Origin: Syntrophorhabdaceae bacterium
GTDB taxonomy: Bacteria; Desulfobacterota; Syntrophorhabdia; Syntrophorhabdales; Syntrophorhabdaceae
Reading direction: 5' to 3'
Length of the DNA stretch: 50,329 bases
Assembly (NCBI GenBank): GCA_026415675.1
Contig: JAOAGQ010000047.1
Span: 1 to 50,329 of the forward strand
The notes beneath the pieces were generated by a model that worked only from the letters and a program-made list of their open reading frames with translations, was not told the origin of the DNA and made no database searches. This document shows positions 1 to 8,915 of the stretch, piece by piece; the stretch's first letter is position 1; the number at the start of each line of letters is the position of its first letter. The translations under genes were made by a program, and so were the position numbers.

Positions 1-459
1 TCTGTTATAGAGAATGACCCTGAAGGGGATGAGCAATATGAACTGGTAAAAAGATTTTTAGAGATAAAAGGCGATAGGAAACCAAATGTAATCTTCAGGT
101 GCTTGGGCAGTGTAGATTTAGAAAGATGGAAAACCTTAAAAGGTATAATTGCCACAAGGGTGCTTCACCATCCCCTTGGCAGTTTCAAATATCAAAAGAA
201 ACCCACAATACCTGAGATAGGTATCTGCCTTGAGATATTAAACCATATGGCCATAAGCAGAACAGGGGAGGTTTCAATCTGTGTCCGCTTTGACCCGAAA
301 AGGCTCGGAGTCATAGGGGACGCCACAAAAACCCCCCTTGTGGATATATGGAATGGCGAAAAAAGAAAAGAATGGCTTAAATTCCATCTAGAAGGAAAAA
401 GAGACAAGGTTCCATTATGCAGCTACTGTGACTTCTGGGGTGTACCTACGGGGATGTAA
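1..459 (+). CDS. Radical SAM/SPASM-type protein, C-terminal part only
   Basis: The frame is open from base 1, so the start and any radical SAM barrel lie upstream; 152 residues are visible. They look like a SPASM-type auxiliary cluster domain. Cysteines stand at visible residues 76 and 94 around the motif SRTGEVSICVRFD, and a terminal pair at 140 and 143 (LCSYCDFWG) closes the protein. SPASM domains bind an extra [4Fe-4S] cluster and accompany many radical SAM enzymes, including ones in sugar loci. The next gene starts 21 bases downstream on the same strand, so it belongs to the same glycan operon. The CX3CX2C motif is outside the window, so the assignment rests on the tail alone. The substrate cannot be inferred. 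Confidence 0.65.
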   Translation, partial: SVIENDPEGDEQYELVKRFLEIKGDRKPNVIFRCLGSVDLERWKTLKGIIATRVLHHPLGSFKYQKKPTIPEIGICLEILNHMAISRTGEVSICVRFDPKRLGVIGDATKTPLVDIWNGEKRKEWLKFHLEGKRDKVPLCSYCDFWGVPTGM

Positions 460-480
460 AATTATATAGACGGGGAAATA

Positions 481-1335
481 ATGAGTGAAAAAAGAAGCTG
501 TTATCTTTGCGAAAATAGAAAATTCAAAAAAAGAGATGGAAAAGTAAGGGATAAACCCGAACTTGAAATTCTTGAGTGTACTGAATGCGGACTCGTTTTT
601 CTATCAAGTTTTGATCATATATCGGATGATTTTTATGAAGACTCGAGTATGCATGAAAATGATATTTCAATAGAAGGATGGTTGAGAGAAACAACATGTG
701 ATGACGAAAGGCGTGTAGAATATCTTGCAAGAACAATAGAAAATAAGCATGTCCTTGATTTTGGATGTGGTAATGGCGGGTTTATAATGCGTGCAAGAGA
801 TTACGCCGCAATTATAGAAGGTGTAGAAGTTGAAAGACGCCTTGATCCACACTTCAAAAAAAATTCTCTTACTGTATATAAAAGCCTTGGTGAAATAAAT
901 AAAAAATTTGATGTTATAACCGCCTTTCACGTAATTGAACACATAAAAGACCCTGCAGGTCTTTTGAAAAACTTAGCCACTTTATTGAGGGAAAATGGCA
1001 TTATTATAATAGAAGTCCCAAATTCGAACGATGCTTTACTTACCCTTTATAAATGTAAAGCTTTTTCTGAATTCACTTACTGGAGCTGCCATCTCTTTTT
1101 ATTCAATAATGAAACCATTAAACTGCTCATTAAAAAGGCTGGATTACGGCTTCTATATATAAAACAAGTACAAAGATATCCTCTTTCTAATCATCTGTAC
1201 TGGTTGTCATGTGGAAAGCCTGGAGGCCATCAGAAATGGAATTTTTTGGATTCAGATACATTAAATGATGAGTATGAAAAACAACTCTCATCTATTGGAT
1301 GTTGTGATACGATAATTGTAGGAATATCAAGATAA
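481..1335 (+). CDS. Class I SAM-dependent methyltransferase with N-terminal zinc ribbon
   Basis: The 284-residue protein starts with a CxxC...CxxC zinc ribbon (Cys7, Cys10, Cys33, Cys36). A Rossmann methyltransferase domain follows, with motif I VLDFGCGNG at about residues 91-99 and a post-motif AFHVIEHIKDP near 140. This arrangement is common in methyltransferases of surface polysaccharide clusters, where they methylate a sugar or a nucleotide sugar. The ATG start is preceded by a weak purine-rich site (ggggaaa). The gene sits 21 bases after the SPASM protein and 14 bases before the LIC12162-type gene, consistent with one operon. The acceptor is unknown. Confidence 0.85.
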   Translation: MSEKRSCYLCENRKFKKRDGKVRDKPELEILECTECGLVFLSSFDHISDDFYEDSSMHENDISIEGWLRETTCDDERRVEYLARTIENKHVLDFGCGNGGFIMRARDYAAIIEGVEVERRLDPHFKKNSLTVYKSLGEINKKFDVITAFHVIEHIKDPAGLLKNLATLLRENGIIIIEVPNSNDALLTLYKCKAFSEFTYWSCHLFLFNNETIKLLIKKAGLRLLYIKQVQRYPLSNHLYWLSCGKPGGHQKWNFLDSDTLNDEYEKQLSSIGCCDTIIVGISR

Positions 1336-1349
1336 AAAAAGGAACTTAT

Positions 1350-3113
1350 TTGTTTTTAGCTACAACAGCCCTCGAAGAATTTTGGGATAAATCTAAAGAA
1401 ATACTATTTCTCGGTGAATGGTGTAAAATCTATTCCCGTAAACATATTTGGGAAAAATTAAAATATAGAGTATTGCCTTATCACTGGGATGACAGAAATA
1501 AGCTCTACAACGATTATCTTTATCTTGATGTTGTTTATGAAAGATATCTTGGTGTTCTTACTGAAATTCTCAATAAAAACCATAGAGAAAAACATAGTGA
1601 ACATTATTGGCGGATAATTATAGGTCCATGGCTTTTTTATTTTATAGAGATACTTTTTGATAGATATGAGTCTATAAAAAACGCAAGCGAATCAGGTATG
1701 GTAACAGATACATGGATTTTAAATTGCGAAGAAGACTTTTTTACACCTTACGATTTTGAAGATTTTTTTATAAATATCATCGATGATAATTACAATAATA
1801 TGTTGTTTAGCTATCTAATAAAAAAATGTGGTTCTATTCCTTACACCGTAAAAGGTTATAAACTGGAAATAAAGAATAATAGATTTTTTATAACTCATGG
1901 AACTTTTAGAAATTCATTGCTAAAATTATTAAGTATATATCATAAATGTTTACCTGATAGTTCAAAAAAATACATTTTTTTCCATTCTCGTTTAAAACTA
2001 AAAGATCTTATAAAACTCCAGGCAAAACTTAATCAGTTCCCAAGTCTATATACCGGTTATTCAATTAAATCCCCTCATTTTCGTGTAGATAAAATGCTGA
2101 GACAAAAAATATTATTAAAGGCTGGCACTAATAAATTTGAGAGTGTTCTTGACGTTTTGATACCCTATCAGATACCTTTTTTGTATATTGAGGGCTATGA
2201 TGAATTCAGAAGAGAAATTTACAAAGAATTGCCTGCAAAAGTAAAAATAATCTTTACTGCAAATGCCTCCATAGGCATTGAATCATTCAAATTCTGGGCA
2301 GCTGACCAGTGGGAGAAAGGTGCAAAGCTTATATTAACTCAACATGGGGGTCATCATGGAATGGCCCTATGGTCTTCGGAGTTAAAACACGAGATAGATA
2401 TTTCTGATGTCTATTTTTCTTGGGGTTGGAGTGATAAAAATAATAATAAGGTACACCCTATGCCATCAGGACAGTTATTTAAATTGAAGAAGAATAAAAT
2501 AAGACCAGATATAAATGGAGTGATTCTATGGGTGATGATGGGAATACCAAGATATTCATACTGGCTATATAGCATCCCCGTAAGCTCACAAATGCTCTCT
2601 TATTTTGATGAACAGAAGAGGTTTTATGAATGTTTAAGGGATGATATAAAGAAGCTATTATTATTAAAACCATATATGAAAGATTTTGGTTGGAACGACA
2701 GAATGAGATTTAGAGATCTAATGCCCGAAGCAATGCAGTATGATGGACGTTTATCTATGTTGGAATTGTTAAAGGATAGTCGTCTGTTTATAGGAACCTA
2801 TAATTCTACAACATACCTTGAAACATTTGTCGTCAATTTTCCTACAATTTTATTCTGGAATCCTAAGCATTGGGAATTGCAGGATGATGTTAAGTCATAC
2901 TTTGAGATGCTACACGATGTGGGAATGCTCCATGATACACCTGAATCCGCGGCAGTGAAAGTAAATGATATTTTTAGTGACCCCAACAAATGGTGGAATT
3001 CAGAAAGCGTACAGAGAGCACGGGTTTCTTTTTGTAATAGATTTGCGTTGACCGATGAAAAATGGATAGATATTTGGTCTGAAAAATTAAAGAGAGTTGA
3101 TGAATTGAAATGA
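1350..3113 (+). CDS. LIC12162-family surface-glycan transferase (putative)
   Basis: The 587-residue protein starts at TTG after an AAAGGA-type site. It resembles the LIC12162 family of putative transferases found in O-antigen regions. Supporting stretches are LATTALEEFWDKSKEILFLGEWC at the N terminus (which includes the TTG-encoded start region), a central TQHGGHHG, and a GT-B-like C-terminal half with a nucleotide-sugar-site-like region SRLFIGTYNSTTYLETF. The stop overlaps the next start by 4 bases (ATGA), so translation of the radical SAM gene is probably coupled. Family membership is by memory of sequence character and the donor and acceptor are unknown. No signal peptide or membrane segment is seen, so it is probably cytoplasmic. 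Confidence 0.65.
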   Translation: MFLATTALEEFWDKSKEILFLGEWCKIYSRKHIWEKLKYRVLPYHWDDRNKLYNDYLYLDVVYERYLGVLTEILNKNHREKHSEHYWRIIIGPWLFYFIEILFDRYESIKNASESGMVTDTWILNCEEDFFTPYDFEDFFINIIDDNYNNMLFSYLIKKCGSIPYTVKGYKLEIKNNRFFITHGTFRNSLLKLLSIYHKCLPDSSKKYIFFHSRLKLKDLIKLQAKLNQFPSLYTGYSIKSPHFRVDKMLRQKILLKAGTNKFESVLDVLIPYQIPFLYIEGYDEFRREIYKELPAKVKIIFTANASIGIESFKFWAADQWEKGAKLILTQHGGHHGMALWSSELKHEIDISDVYFSWGWSDKNNNKVHPMPSGQLFKLKKNKIRPDINGVILWVMMGIPRYSYWLYSIPVSSQMLSYFDEQKRFYECLRDDIKKLLLLKPYMKDFGWNDRMRFRDLMPEAMQYDGRLSMLELLKDSRLFIGTYNSTTYLETFVVNFPTILFWNPKHWELQDDVKSYFEMLHDVGMLHDTPESAAVKVNDIFSDPNKWWNSESVQRARVSFCNRFALTDEKWIDIWSEKLKRVDELK

Positions 3114-4609
3114 AAATTCTTTTAATAAATGCACCCTCAAGGAGATATTCAATTGTTCCACCTCTTGGTCTGCTTCAAGTAGGTTCAATACTTGAAAGTT
3201 TGGGTTATAAAACTATATTGTATGACCCACTTGTGTATGATCCAGGATTAGAAAAAGATGGATTTGATTATATTGAAAATATCGTTAATGAATTTTGCCC
3301 TGATATAATTGGGTATAGCGGAATAGCCACCTCTTATGGTAGCGTAAAAAAGATCTCAAATATTATAAGAAGTAAAAAGCCGCATATCATTCAAATTGCA
3401 GGTGGACCCCTTTCCTCTGTTTATAATCTTCTTTTAAATCAAGCAAAAATAGATATTGTAGTTCATGGTGAAGCAGAGGTGTCTCTCCCAGAGTTAATGA
3501 ACAAAATTGAAAAGGGGTTATCGGTAGAAAATGTGCCCGGAATCTCTTTTATTAATGGTAACGGTGAGATAAAAAGGAATAACTTGGCTGAACAAGTAAA
3601 AGATTTGGATTCTATTCCTTTGCCTGCATACCATTTAATCGATCTGTATAGATATGTTAGACATTTTAAAGATTCGTTAGCTTTATCTGCAAAAAACAAT
3701 AATACGAGTAATGAGTTAAACGAAATTCTAAATAAAATTGGAGATGACGATAGATGGATCGAAATTGTAACAGGGAGAGGATGTACTCACAGATGTCTAT
3801 TCTGTTACCGCCACATGAAAGGGATCCGTTATTATAGTGCAGATTATGTGATAAAGCATATAAAATTTCTAAATGACACTTATGGGATAAGGGGTTTCCA
3901 ATTCGCCGACGAGCTTTTCAATGGCGATAAGGATAGGGTTTATGACATATGTGATGCCATTCAAGCCTCCGGCCTTGACATATTTTTTATAGTTGGCGGT
4001 GCAAGGGTGGATAAGATAGACAAAGATATGATAACAAAACTGAAAGGAGCCGGCTGTATTGAAATTAACTACGGACAGGAGTCCGGTTCCGATAAGATTC
4101 TAAAGGAATACAGAAAAGGCGTAACAGCATCTCAAAACAAAGAGATCACGAAATTAACTATGGACATGGGTATAAACTGTCCTGTTCAGATTGTGATAGG
4201 TTCACCTGGAGAGACTAGGGAAACTATAAACGAAACTATCAACTTTTTAAAAGACGTAAATGCTTATCAATATTCGTTGAATTATCTAATCCCACTACCA
4301 GAGACACCTATATGGAAATATGTGGAGGAAAAAAGATTAATTAATGATGTGGAGCAATATTTGGATAAAGTGGCCGAATATGGGGGACAGCCCCTAATAA
4401 ATTTAACGGCTGTTTCGGATAAAGCGTGGAAAAGATGGAGACTGGAGATCAGAAAAGAATTAAGGCTCGATTACCTTAAAAAGACAAAAAGATACGGAAG
4501 ATATTCAGTTGAACATATTTTATTTTTTGTCTCGATATTGATATACCCATATATTTCGAAGAGGGTATATGACAAGTTTAAAGTTCTATTAAAAAAACTG
4601 ATTTTTTGA
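3110..4609 (+). CDS. B12-binding-domain radical SAM protein
   Basis: The 499-residue protein has an N-terminal cobalamin-binding-like Rossmann domain (MKILLINAPSRRYSIVPPLG, then a GG region near residue 102). The radical SAM barrel carries the [4Fe-4S] motif CTHRCLFC with Cys225, Cys229 and Cys232, followed by Tyr. The extra Glu and GG motifs of the barrel are present downstream (FADELFNGD, GQESGSDKILKEYRKG). No DxHxxG cobalamin motif is evident, as in many of these proteins. B12 radical SAM enzymes include C- and P-methylases and ring-rearranging enzymes. In a glycan locus a sugar or lipid carbon modification is plausible but unproven. The start overlaps the upstream stop (ATGA). Confidence 0.85.
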   Translation: MKILLINAPSRRYSIVPPLGLLQVGSILESLGYKTILYDPLVYDPGLEKDGFDYIENIVNEFCPDIIGYSGIATSYGSVKKISNIIRSKKPHIIQIAGGPLSSVYNLLLNQAKIDIVVHGEAEVSLPELMNKIEKGLSVENVPGISFINGNGEIKRNNLAEQVKDLDSIPLPAYHLIDLYRYVRHFKDSLALSAKNNNTSNELNEILNKIGDDDRWIEIVTGRGCTHRCLFCYRHMKGIRYYSADYVIKHIKFLNDTYGIRGFQFADELFNGDKDRVYDICDAIQASGLDIFFIVGGARVDKIDKDMITKLKGAGCIEINYGQESGSDKILKEYRKGVTASQNKEITKLTMDMGINCPVQIVIGSPGETRETINETINFLKDVNAYQYSLNYLIPLPETPIWKYVEEKRLINDVEQYLDKVAEYGGQPLINLTAVSDKAWKRWRLEIRKELRLDYLKKTKRYGRYSVEHILFFVSILIYPYISKRVYDKFKVLLKKLIF

Positions 4610-4625
4610 AATTATCAAATAATTC

Positions 4626-6146
4626 ATGTCAACAATCAGCAAAATAGGGAAAAATTTAAGGTTTATGATTGTAAACCGTTTAATTGCGCTACTTGTGTCA
4701 TTTCTTATTTTTCCATATATTGTATCCTATACGGGTAAGGAGGTATACGGTGTTTATCTTACGGTCATGACTATCACCGGCTATTTTGGGTTACTTGATT
4801 TTGGTGTTATGTCTGCTCTGACCAAATATGTCTCTGAGTATAATGGAAAGGGTGACTTAAAAAAAGTAAATGAAATTATAAATGCCTCTTTTACTTTTTA
4901 TACTGTTATAGGTATTTTGTCAGGAAGCTCGCTTTTTCTTGTGTTAGAATATTTCCCTTTTTTATTTAACATAAGGTTAGAAAATTTGGAGATTACAAAA
5001 AATTTATTTTTAGTCGCGGGAGTTTCCGCTTTTTTTATGTGGCCTGCAACAACTTTTCGAGGAACCATAGAAGGTTTAAATTTATGGGATATAGAAGCCA
5101 AAGTAAATATTTTTATTCAGGTTTTAAACGGATTATGTGCATTTATAATATTTAAAATTGGATACGGCATTGTCCATTTTTTTATATCATCTCAATTTCT
5201 TACAATAATAGGGAATATCTTTTTTTATATCATTGCAAAGAAAAAAACTGATTTAATTTTTATATTCCCATACATCAAACGGGATACATTTAAACACATA
5301 TTTAACTTCAGCGTGTTTGTTTTTTTGAGTGCCCTCTTAAATCTTTTTCTTTTTCAAATCCATAATATTATCATAGGTTATTTCATATCCATGTCAGCTG
5401 TCACCATTTATGCTGTAGCACACAACATTCAGAATTATTTCAGGTATATAAATTCCACATTGGGCGGTCCGCCCTGGACTGTGGCATCGGAGATGGAAGG
5501 TAAAGGTGATCTGGAGGGTCAAAGAAAGCTGCTTTTTAAAGGCACAAAATATATGAGTGCGATTTTTATTCCGATGGTTTTGATTTTCTTCTTTTTTGTC
5601 GAGCCTTTTATAAAGTATTGGATGGGCCCAGGTTTTGAAGAGAGTGTATCACCAGCAAGAATTGTTATTTTATTCTGGCTTTTTAATGGAACGCTTGAGA
5701 TAGCATCGGGTATGCTTTCTGCCAAAGGGATTGTTAGAAAACCCCTTTTAATTCATTTTTTTATTGCCTTTATAAATATCATTATGTCTATTTTATTTAT
5801 AAAAAAAATTGGTTTAATCGCCGTTGCCCTTGGGTTAACAGTGTCGATGATCTTTGGGTTTCCATTGATATTAAGGTTATCGTTAAATCATCTTCAGGTG
5901 ACCTTTTATGAATATTTTAAGAACACAATAAAAGATAATTTAAAAATATATATCTTTGTTTCGGTATGTTCATTTTTTGTTTCCAGAATATTATACCCTC
6001 AAAATATATACATAACTCTTGCTGAAATGGGATTGGTTTATGTGGCTACTATGTTTTTATATTATTTTTTGCTGCTCAATGATGAAGGAAAGGCTGAAAT
6101 TAAAATAATGTCAGGATTAAGCGGGTTTTTGAAGAAGGCAATTTAA
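4626..6146 (+). CDS. Wzx-type polysaccharide flippase
   Basis: The 506-residue, strongly hydrophobic protein has about 12-14 predicted membrane segments from residue 10 to the C terminus. It has the flippase-typical opening NRLIALLVSFLIFPYIVSYTG and the motif YGVYLTVMTITGYFGLLDFG. It would move undecaprenyl-diphosphate-linked repeat units across the inner membrane. It is the only recognised exporter in the window, and no ABC-type (Wzm/Wzt) genes are visible, so a Wzx-dependent system is favoured. No Wzy polymerase is certain; the membrane protein at 20373-21941 is one alternative candidate. It is spaced 16 bases from both neighbours. Confidence 0.85.
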   Translation: MSTISKIGKNLRFMIVNRLIALLVSFLIFPYIVSYTGKEVYGVYLTVMTITGYFGLLDFGVMSALTKYVSEYNGKGDLKKVNEIINASFTFYTVIGILSGSSLFLVLEYFPFLFNIRLENLEITKNLFLVAGVSAFFMWPATTFRGTIEGLNLWDIEAKVNIFIQVLNGLCAFIIFKIGYGIVHFFISSQFLTIIGNIFFYIIAKKKTDLIFIFPYIKRDTFKHIFNFSVFVFLSALLNLFLFQIHNIIIGYFISMSAVTIYAVAHNIQNYFRYINSTLGGPPWTVASEMEGKGDLEGQRKLLFKGTKYMSAIFIPMVLIFFFFVEPFIKYWMGPGFEESVSPARIVILFWLFNGTLEIASGMLSAKGIVRKPLLIHFFIAFINIIMSILFIKKIGLIAVALGLTVSMIFGFPLILRLSLNHLQVTFYEYFKNTIKDNLKIYIFVSVCSFFVSRILYPQNIYITLAEMGLVYVATMFLYYFLLLNDEGKAEIKIMSGLSGFLKKAI

Positions 6147-6162
6147 ATTATGAGGTTAGACA

Positions 6163-7899
6163 ATGGCAAATGAAATGAAGAAAAAGATAAAAATTCTCGA
6201 CTGTACAATTAGAGATGGTGGTTATTTAAATAACTGGAAATTTGAAAAAAAGATGGTAAAAGAATTGTACAGAGCATTATCACGGGCAGGGGTTGACTAT
6301 ATTGAGATCGGTTTTAGGGGAACAGAAAAATATTTTAATAGAAAAGAGTTCGGCACCTGGAGGTTCACCGACATAGAAGACATAAGAGATGTGGTAGGTG
6401 ATAAAACAGGTGCAAAAATAGCAATAATGGGAGATTTCGAAAAGTTTGATACAGAAGACATATCGGATGAATATATTGGTTATGTTGATCTTGTACGTAT
6501 TGCAGCACATAAGGATGGAATGTTAGGCGCTATTAAACAACTTGAATCTATAAAAGAAAAGGGTTTTACGGTTTCTCTGAATGCTATGGGAATAACAAGC
6601 TATAACGCAAAAGAGATAAAAGAATTAGTAAATACTCTTAAGGATTCAAACATAGATTATCTTTATATAGCAGATAGTTATGGTTCTCTCCTTCCTGATA
6701 TGATGAAAGGGCTCATAGAACCGTTTAAGAAGCTTAATCATGTAAAGATAGGTTTTCATCCCCACAACAGTCTTCAAATGGCATTTGCCAATACCCTTGA
6801 AGCCATAAAGCTCGAGGTGGATATGGTAGATTGTACCATATACGGTATGGGAAGAGGGGCTGGTAATTTACCTACAGAAGTATTACTTTCTTACCTACAG
6901 ATGATAACATCTGATAAATATAATGTTGTGCCGGTTTTACATCTTATTGATAGATACTTCCTTAATATAGAAACAGATGAACCATGGGGTTATCAATTGC
7001 CATATATGCTTTCCGGTATATTTCAATGTCACCCATATTATCCAAAAACATTAGTTGACTATAGAGAATATACCATGGAGGATATATGGAATGCCCTTGA
7101 GATGGTAAAAAAAGCAAACCCAATAGGTTTTTCCAAGGATCTAATAAATAAGATCATAAGGAGTGGTTTAATAGGTACCATAAAAAAAACTAATGAATTT
7201 CCTAGTGAAAAGAAAGGTGGTTTCCAAGAAATTACAAATAAAACCACAAAAAAACATATCCCTTATATGGAGAGACACAAAAATAGGGATTTCCTCATTC
7301 TTGCTAATGGACCTACTTTAAAAGAATATAAGGAAAAAATTAATATATTTATTAAAAAATTTGACCCGGTTGTCCTTGGTGCAAACTTCCTAGACAATCT
7401 TTTTATCCCTCATTATCACGCATTTACCAACAAAAAGCGCTTTATGGATTATGTTGACACGGTCCATAAAGATTCGTTGCTTTTAATTGGCGAAAACATT
7501 TCAGAAAATCTAATTAAAGAATACACTCAACGAGATTATGAAAGGTTGTATTTTGTTGATGAATTAAATGACTTTGATATAAAAAATGGTGTTATACAAA
7601 GTAATTGCAGAACGGTAGCAGTTCTTTTAATCGCAGTTGCGATTGTTATGGGTGCAAAAAGGATTTTCGCGGCTGGCCTTGATGGATATACTGGCATGAC
7701 ATCCATTAACGAATTTCATTTTTATAAAGAGAAAGTAGAGCCTGAGGAAAGAGAGTTGATAATCGAAAGGCATCGTTACAATCAACATTATCTTGAGCAG
7801 ATAGATAGTTATCTTAATAAGATGGATAGAGAAGGAATCCATATAATTACGCCTACAACCTATAAAGCCTTCTATAAAGGAATAGAAAACTATTTATAG
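6163..7899 (+). CDS. DRE-TIM pyruvate-type aldolase fused to a sialyltransferase/DUF115-like domain
   Basis: The 578-residue protein has two domains. Residues 1 to about 330 form an HMG-CoA lyase/4-hydroxy-2-oxovalerate aldolase-type barrel. It has LDCTIRDGGY at 12-21 (Arg17, Asp18), the metal-binding HPHN at 199-202 and GMGRGAGN at 228-235. After a Lys-rich linker, residues about 373-578 begin FLILANGPTLKEY and contain AVAIVMGAKRIFAAGLDGY. That layout resembles CMP-sialic-acid transferases of the GT42 (Cst) type or the DUF115/MptE-like fold. The aldolase domain should cleave or form a 4-hydroxy-2-oxo acid with pyruvate. The second domain may use the CMP-sugar made by the KdsB-like enzyme downstream; this is inference. 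The gene is 2 bases before the LdpA-like gene. Confidence 0.8.
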   Translation: MANEMKKKIKILDCTIRDGGYLNNWKFEKKMVKELYRALSRAGVDYIEIGFRGTEKYFNRKEFGTWRFTDIEDIRDVVGDKTGAKIAIMGDFEKFDTEDISDEYIGYVDLVRIAAHKDGMLGAIKQLESIKEKGFTVSLNAMGITSYNAKEIKELVNTLKDSNIDYLYIADSYGSLLPDMMKGLIEPFKKLNHVKIGFHPHNSLQMAFANTLEAIKLEVDMVDCTIYGMGRGAGNLPTEVLLSYLQMITSDKYNVVPVLHLIDRYFLNIETDEPWGYQLPYMLSGIFQCHPYYPKTLVDYREYTMEDIWNALEMVKKANPIGFSKDLINKIIRSGLIGTIKKTNEFPSEKKGGFQEITNKTTKKHIPYMERHKNRDFLILANGPTLKEYKEKINIFIKKFDPVVLGANFLDNLFIPHYHAFTNKKRFMDYVDTVHKDSLLLIGENISENLIKEYTQRDYERLYFVDELNDFDIKNGVIQSNCRTVAVLLIAVAIVMGAKRIFAAGLDGYTGMTSINEFHFYKEKVEPEERELIIERHRYNQHYLEQIDSYLNKMDREGIHIITPTTYKAFYKGIENYL

Positions 7900-7901
7900 A
7901 T

Positions 7902-8915
7902 ATGAACAGATTTATTTTATTGAAGAATTTGTTTGAAAAACGAAAGGTTTTTAAACTCGTATGCGGGGCAGGCAACGAAGATCCCAAAGAGGTAAGAAGA
8001 CTCTCTATGATTTACACATTGGCAGGAGCAGTTATCCATGATGTATCGGCAAATCCGAACATCGTAAGGGCTGCTGCAGAAGGTATAGATGATGCCTATC
8101 TTTTGGGAATCGAGATGAAAAAAAATATACCTGTAAGGCCTTATATAAATGTCAGTATTGGTATAAAAGGAGACCCACACATAAGGAAGGCTTACATTAT
8201 ATCTGAAAAATGTAGCAATTGTGGAACATGTGTTGACAAATGTAGACAAGAAGCAATTATAAAAAAGGATAATAAATGGTTTGTAGAAGAATACCGTTGT
8301 ATAGGTTGCGGGGAGTGTGAAAGGGTATGTCATAAAGAAGCCATTGGTTTTAATTTTAGGAGGGCAGATTTAAAAAAAATACTTCCAGATTGTATAGATG
8401 CAGGATGTGAGATGATGGAGCTACACGCCGTTTCAGAAAATGAAGAGGAAGTCATGGATGACTGGAGGCTCTTAAATAGTATCTTAAGAGATAATTATAT
8501 AAGTGTCTGTTTAGACAGATCTCTCCTCTCAAATAAACATCTAATCGAACGCATAAAAAATATGTATGCAATAACAGGAGAGAGGATGATTGTTCAGGCC
8601 GATGGTGTACCTATGAGCGGTGAGGGTGACGATTTCAATACAACCCTCCAGGCTATCGCTTGTGCCGATATAGTCATAAAAAGTGGTATACCTGTTGTTG
8701 TTTTAATTTCTGGCGGGACTAATAGTAAAAGTGGAATCCTTGCAAAACAATGCGAGGTAAATGCCCATGGGGTTTCGGTTGGAAGTTACGCCAGAAAAAT
8801 TGTACGTCCTTTTATAAAAGATGATAATTTTGCTAATGATAAAAAACTTATAAAAAAAGCGTTGGATATAGCTGAGAGTCTCGTAAAGTCCAATTTAGAG
8901 GCCTTCAATGGTTAA
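7902..8915 (+). CDS. LdpA-like iron-sulfur protein (two [4Fe-4S] motifs, barrel-like C domain)
   Basis: The 337-residue protein opens with FKLVCGAGNEDPKEVRRL and YTLAGAVIHDVSANPNIVRA, very like the start of cyanobacterial LdpA. Two ferredoxin motifs follow, with Cys104/107/110/114 and Cys133/136/139/143. The C-terminal part (about 160-337) has the repeated strand-helix rhythm of a TIM-type barrel (VCLDRSLL, MIVQADGVPMSGEGDD, PVVVLISGGTNSKSG). LdpA is known as a redox-sensing input to the cyanobacterial clock. That role is not expected here, and the operon position suggests an enzymatic or electron-transfer role in sugar-acid synthesis. Its stop overlaps the HAD start by 8 bases, a sign of translational coupling. 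Confidence 0.75.
   Translation: MNRFILLKNLFEKRKVFKLVCGAGNEDPKEVRRLSMIYTLAGAVIHDVSANPNIVRAAAEGIDDAYLLGIEMKKNIPVRPYINVSIGIKGDPHIRKAYIISEKCSNCGTCVDKCRQEAIIKKDNKWFVEEYRCIGCGECERVCHKEAIGFNFRRADLKKILPDCIDAGCEMMELHAVSENEEEVMDDWRLLNSILRDNYISVCLDRSLLSNKHLIERIKNMYAITGERMIVQADGVPMSGEGDDFNTTLQAIACADIVIKSGIPVVVLISGGTNSKSGILAKQCEVNAHGVSVGSYARKIVRPFIKDDNFANDKKLIKKALDIAESLVKSNLEAFNG

Noticed and set aside
7917-8333. Minus-strand open frame of 138 codons opposite the LdpA-like gene
   Set aside because: The plus-strand frame holds two exact ferredoxin motifs; the antisense translation is rich in Tyr, Phe and Cys without any recognisable domain.
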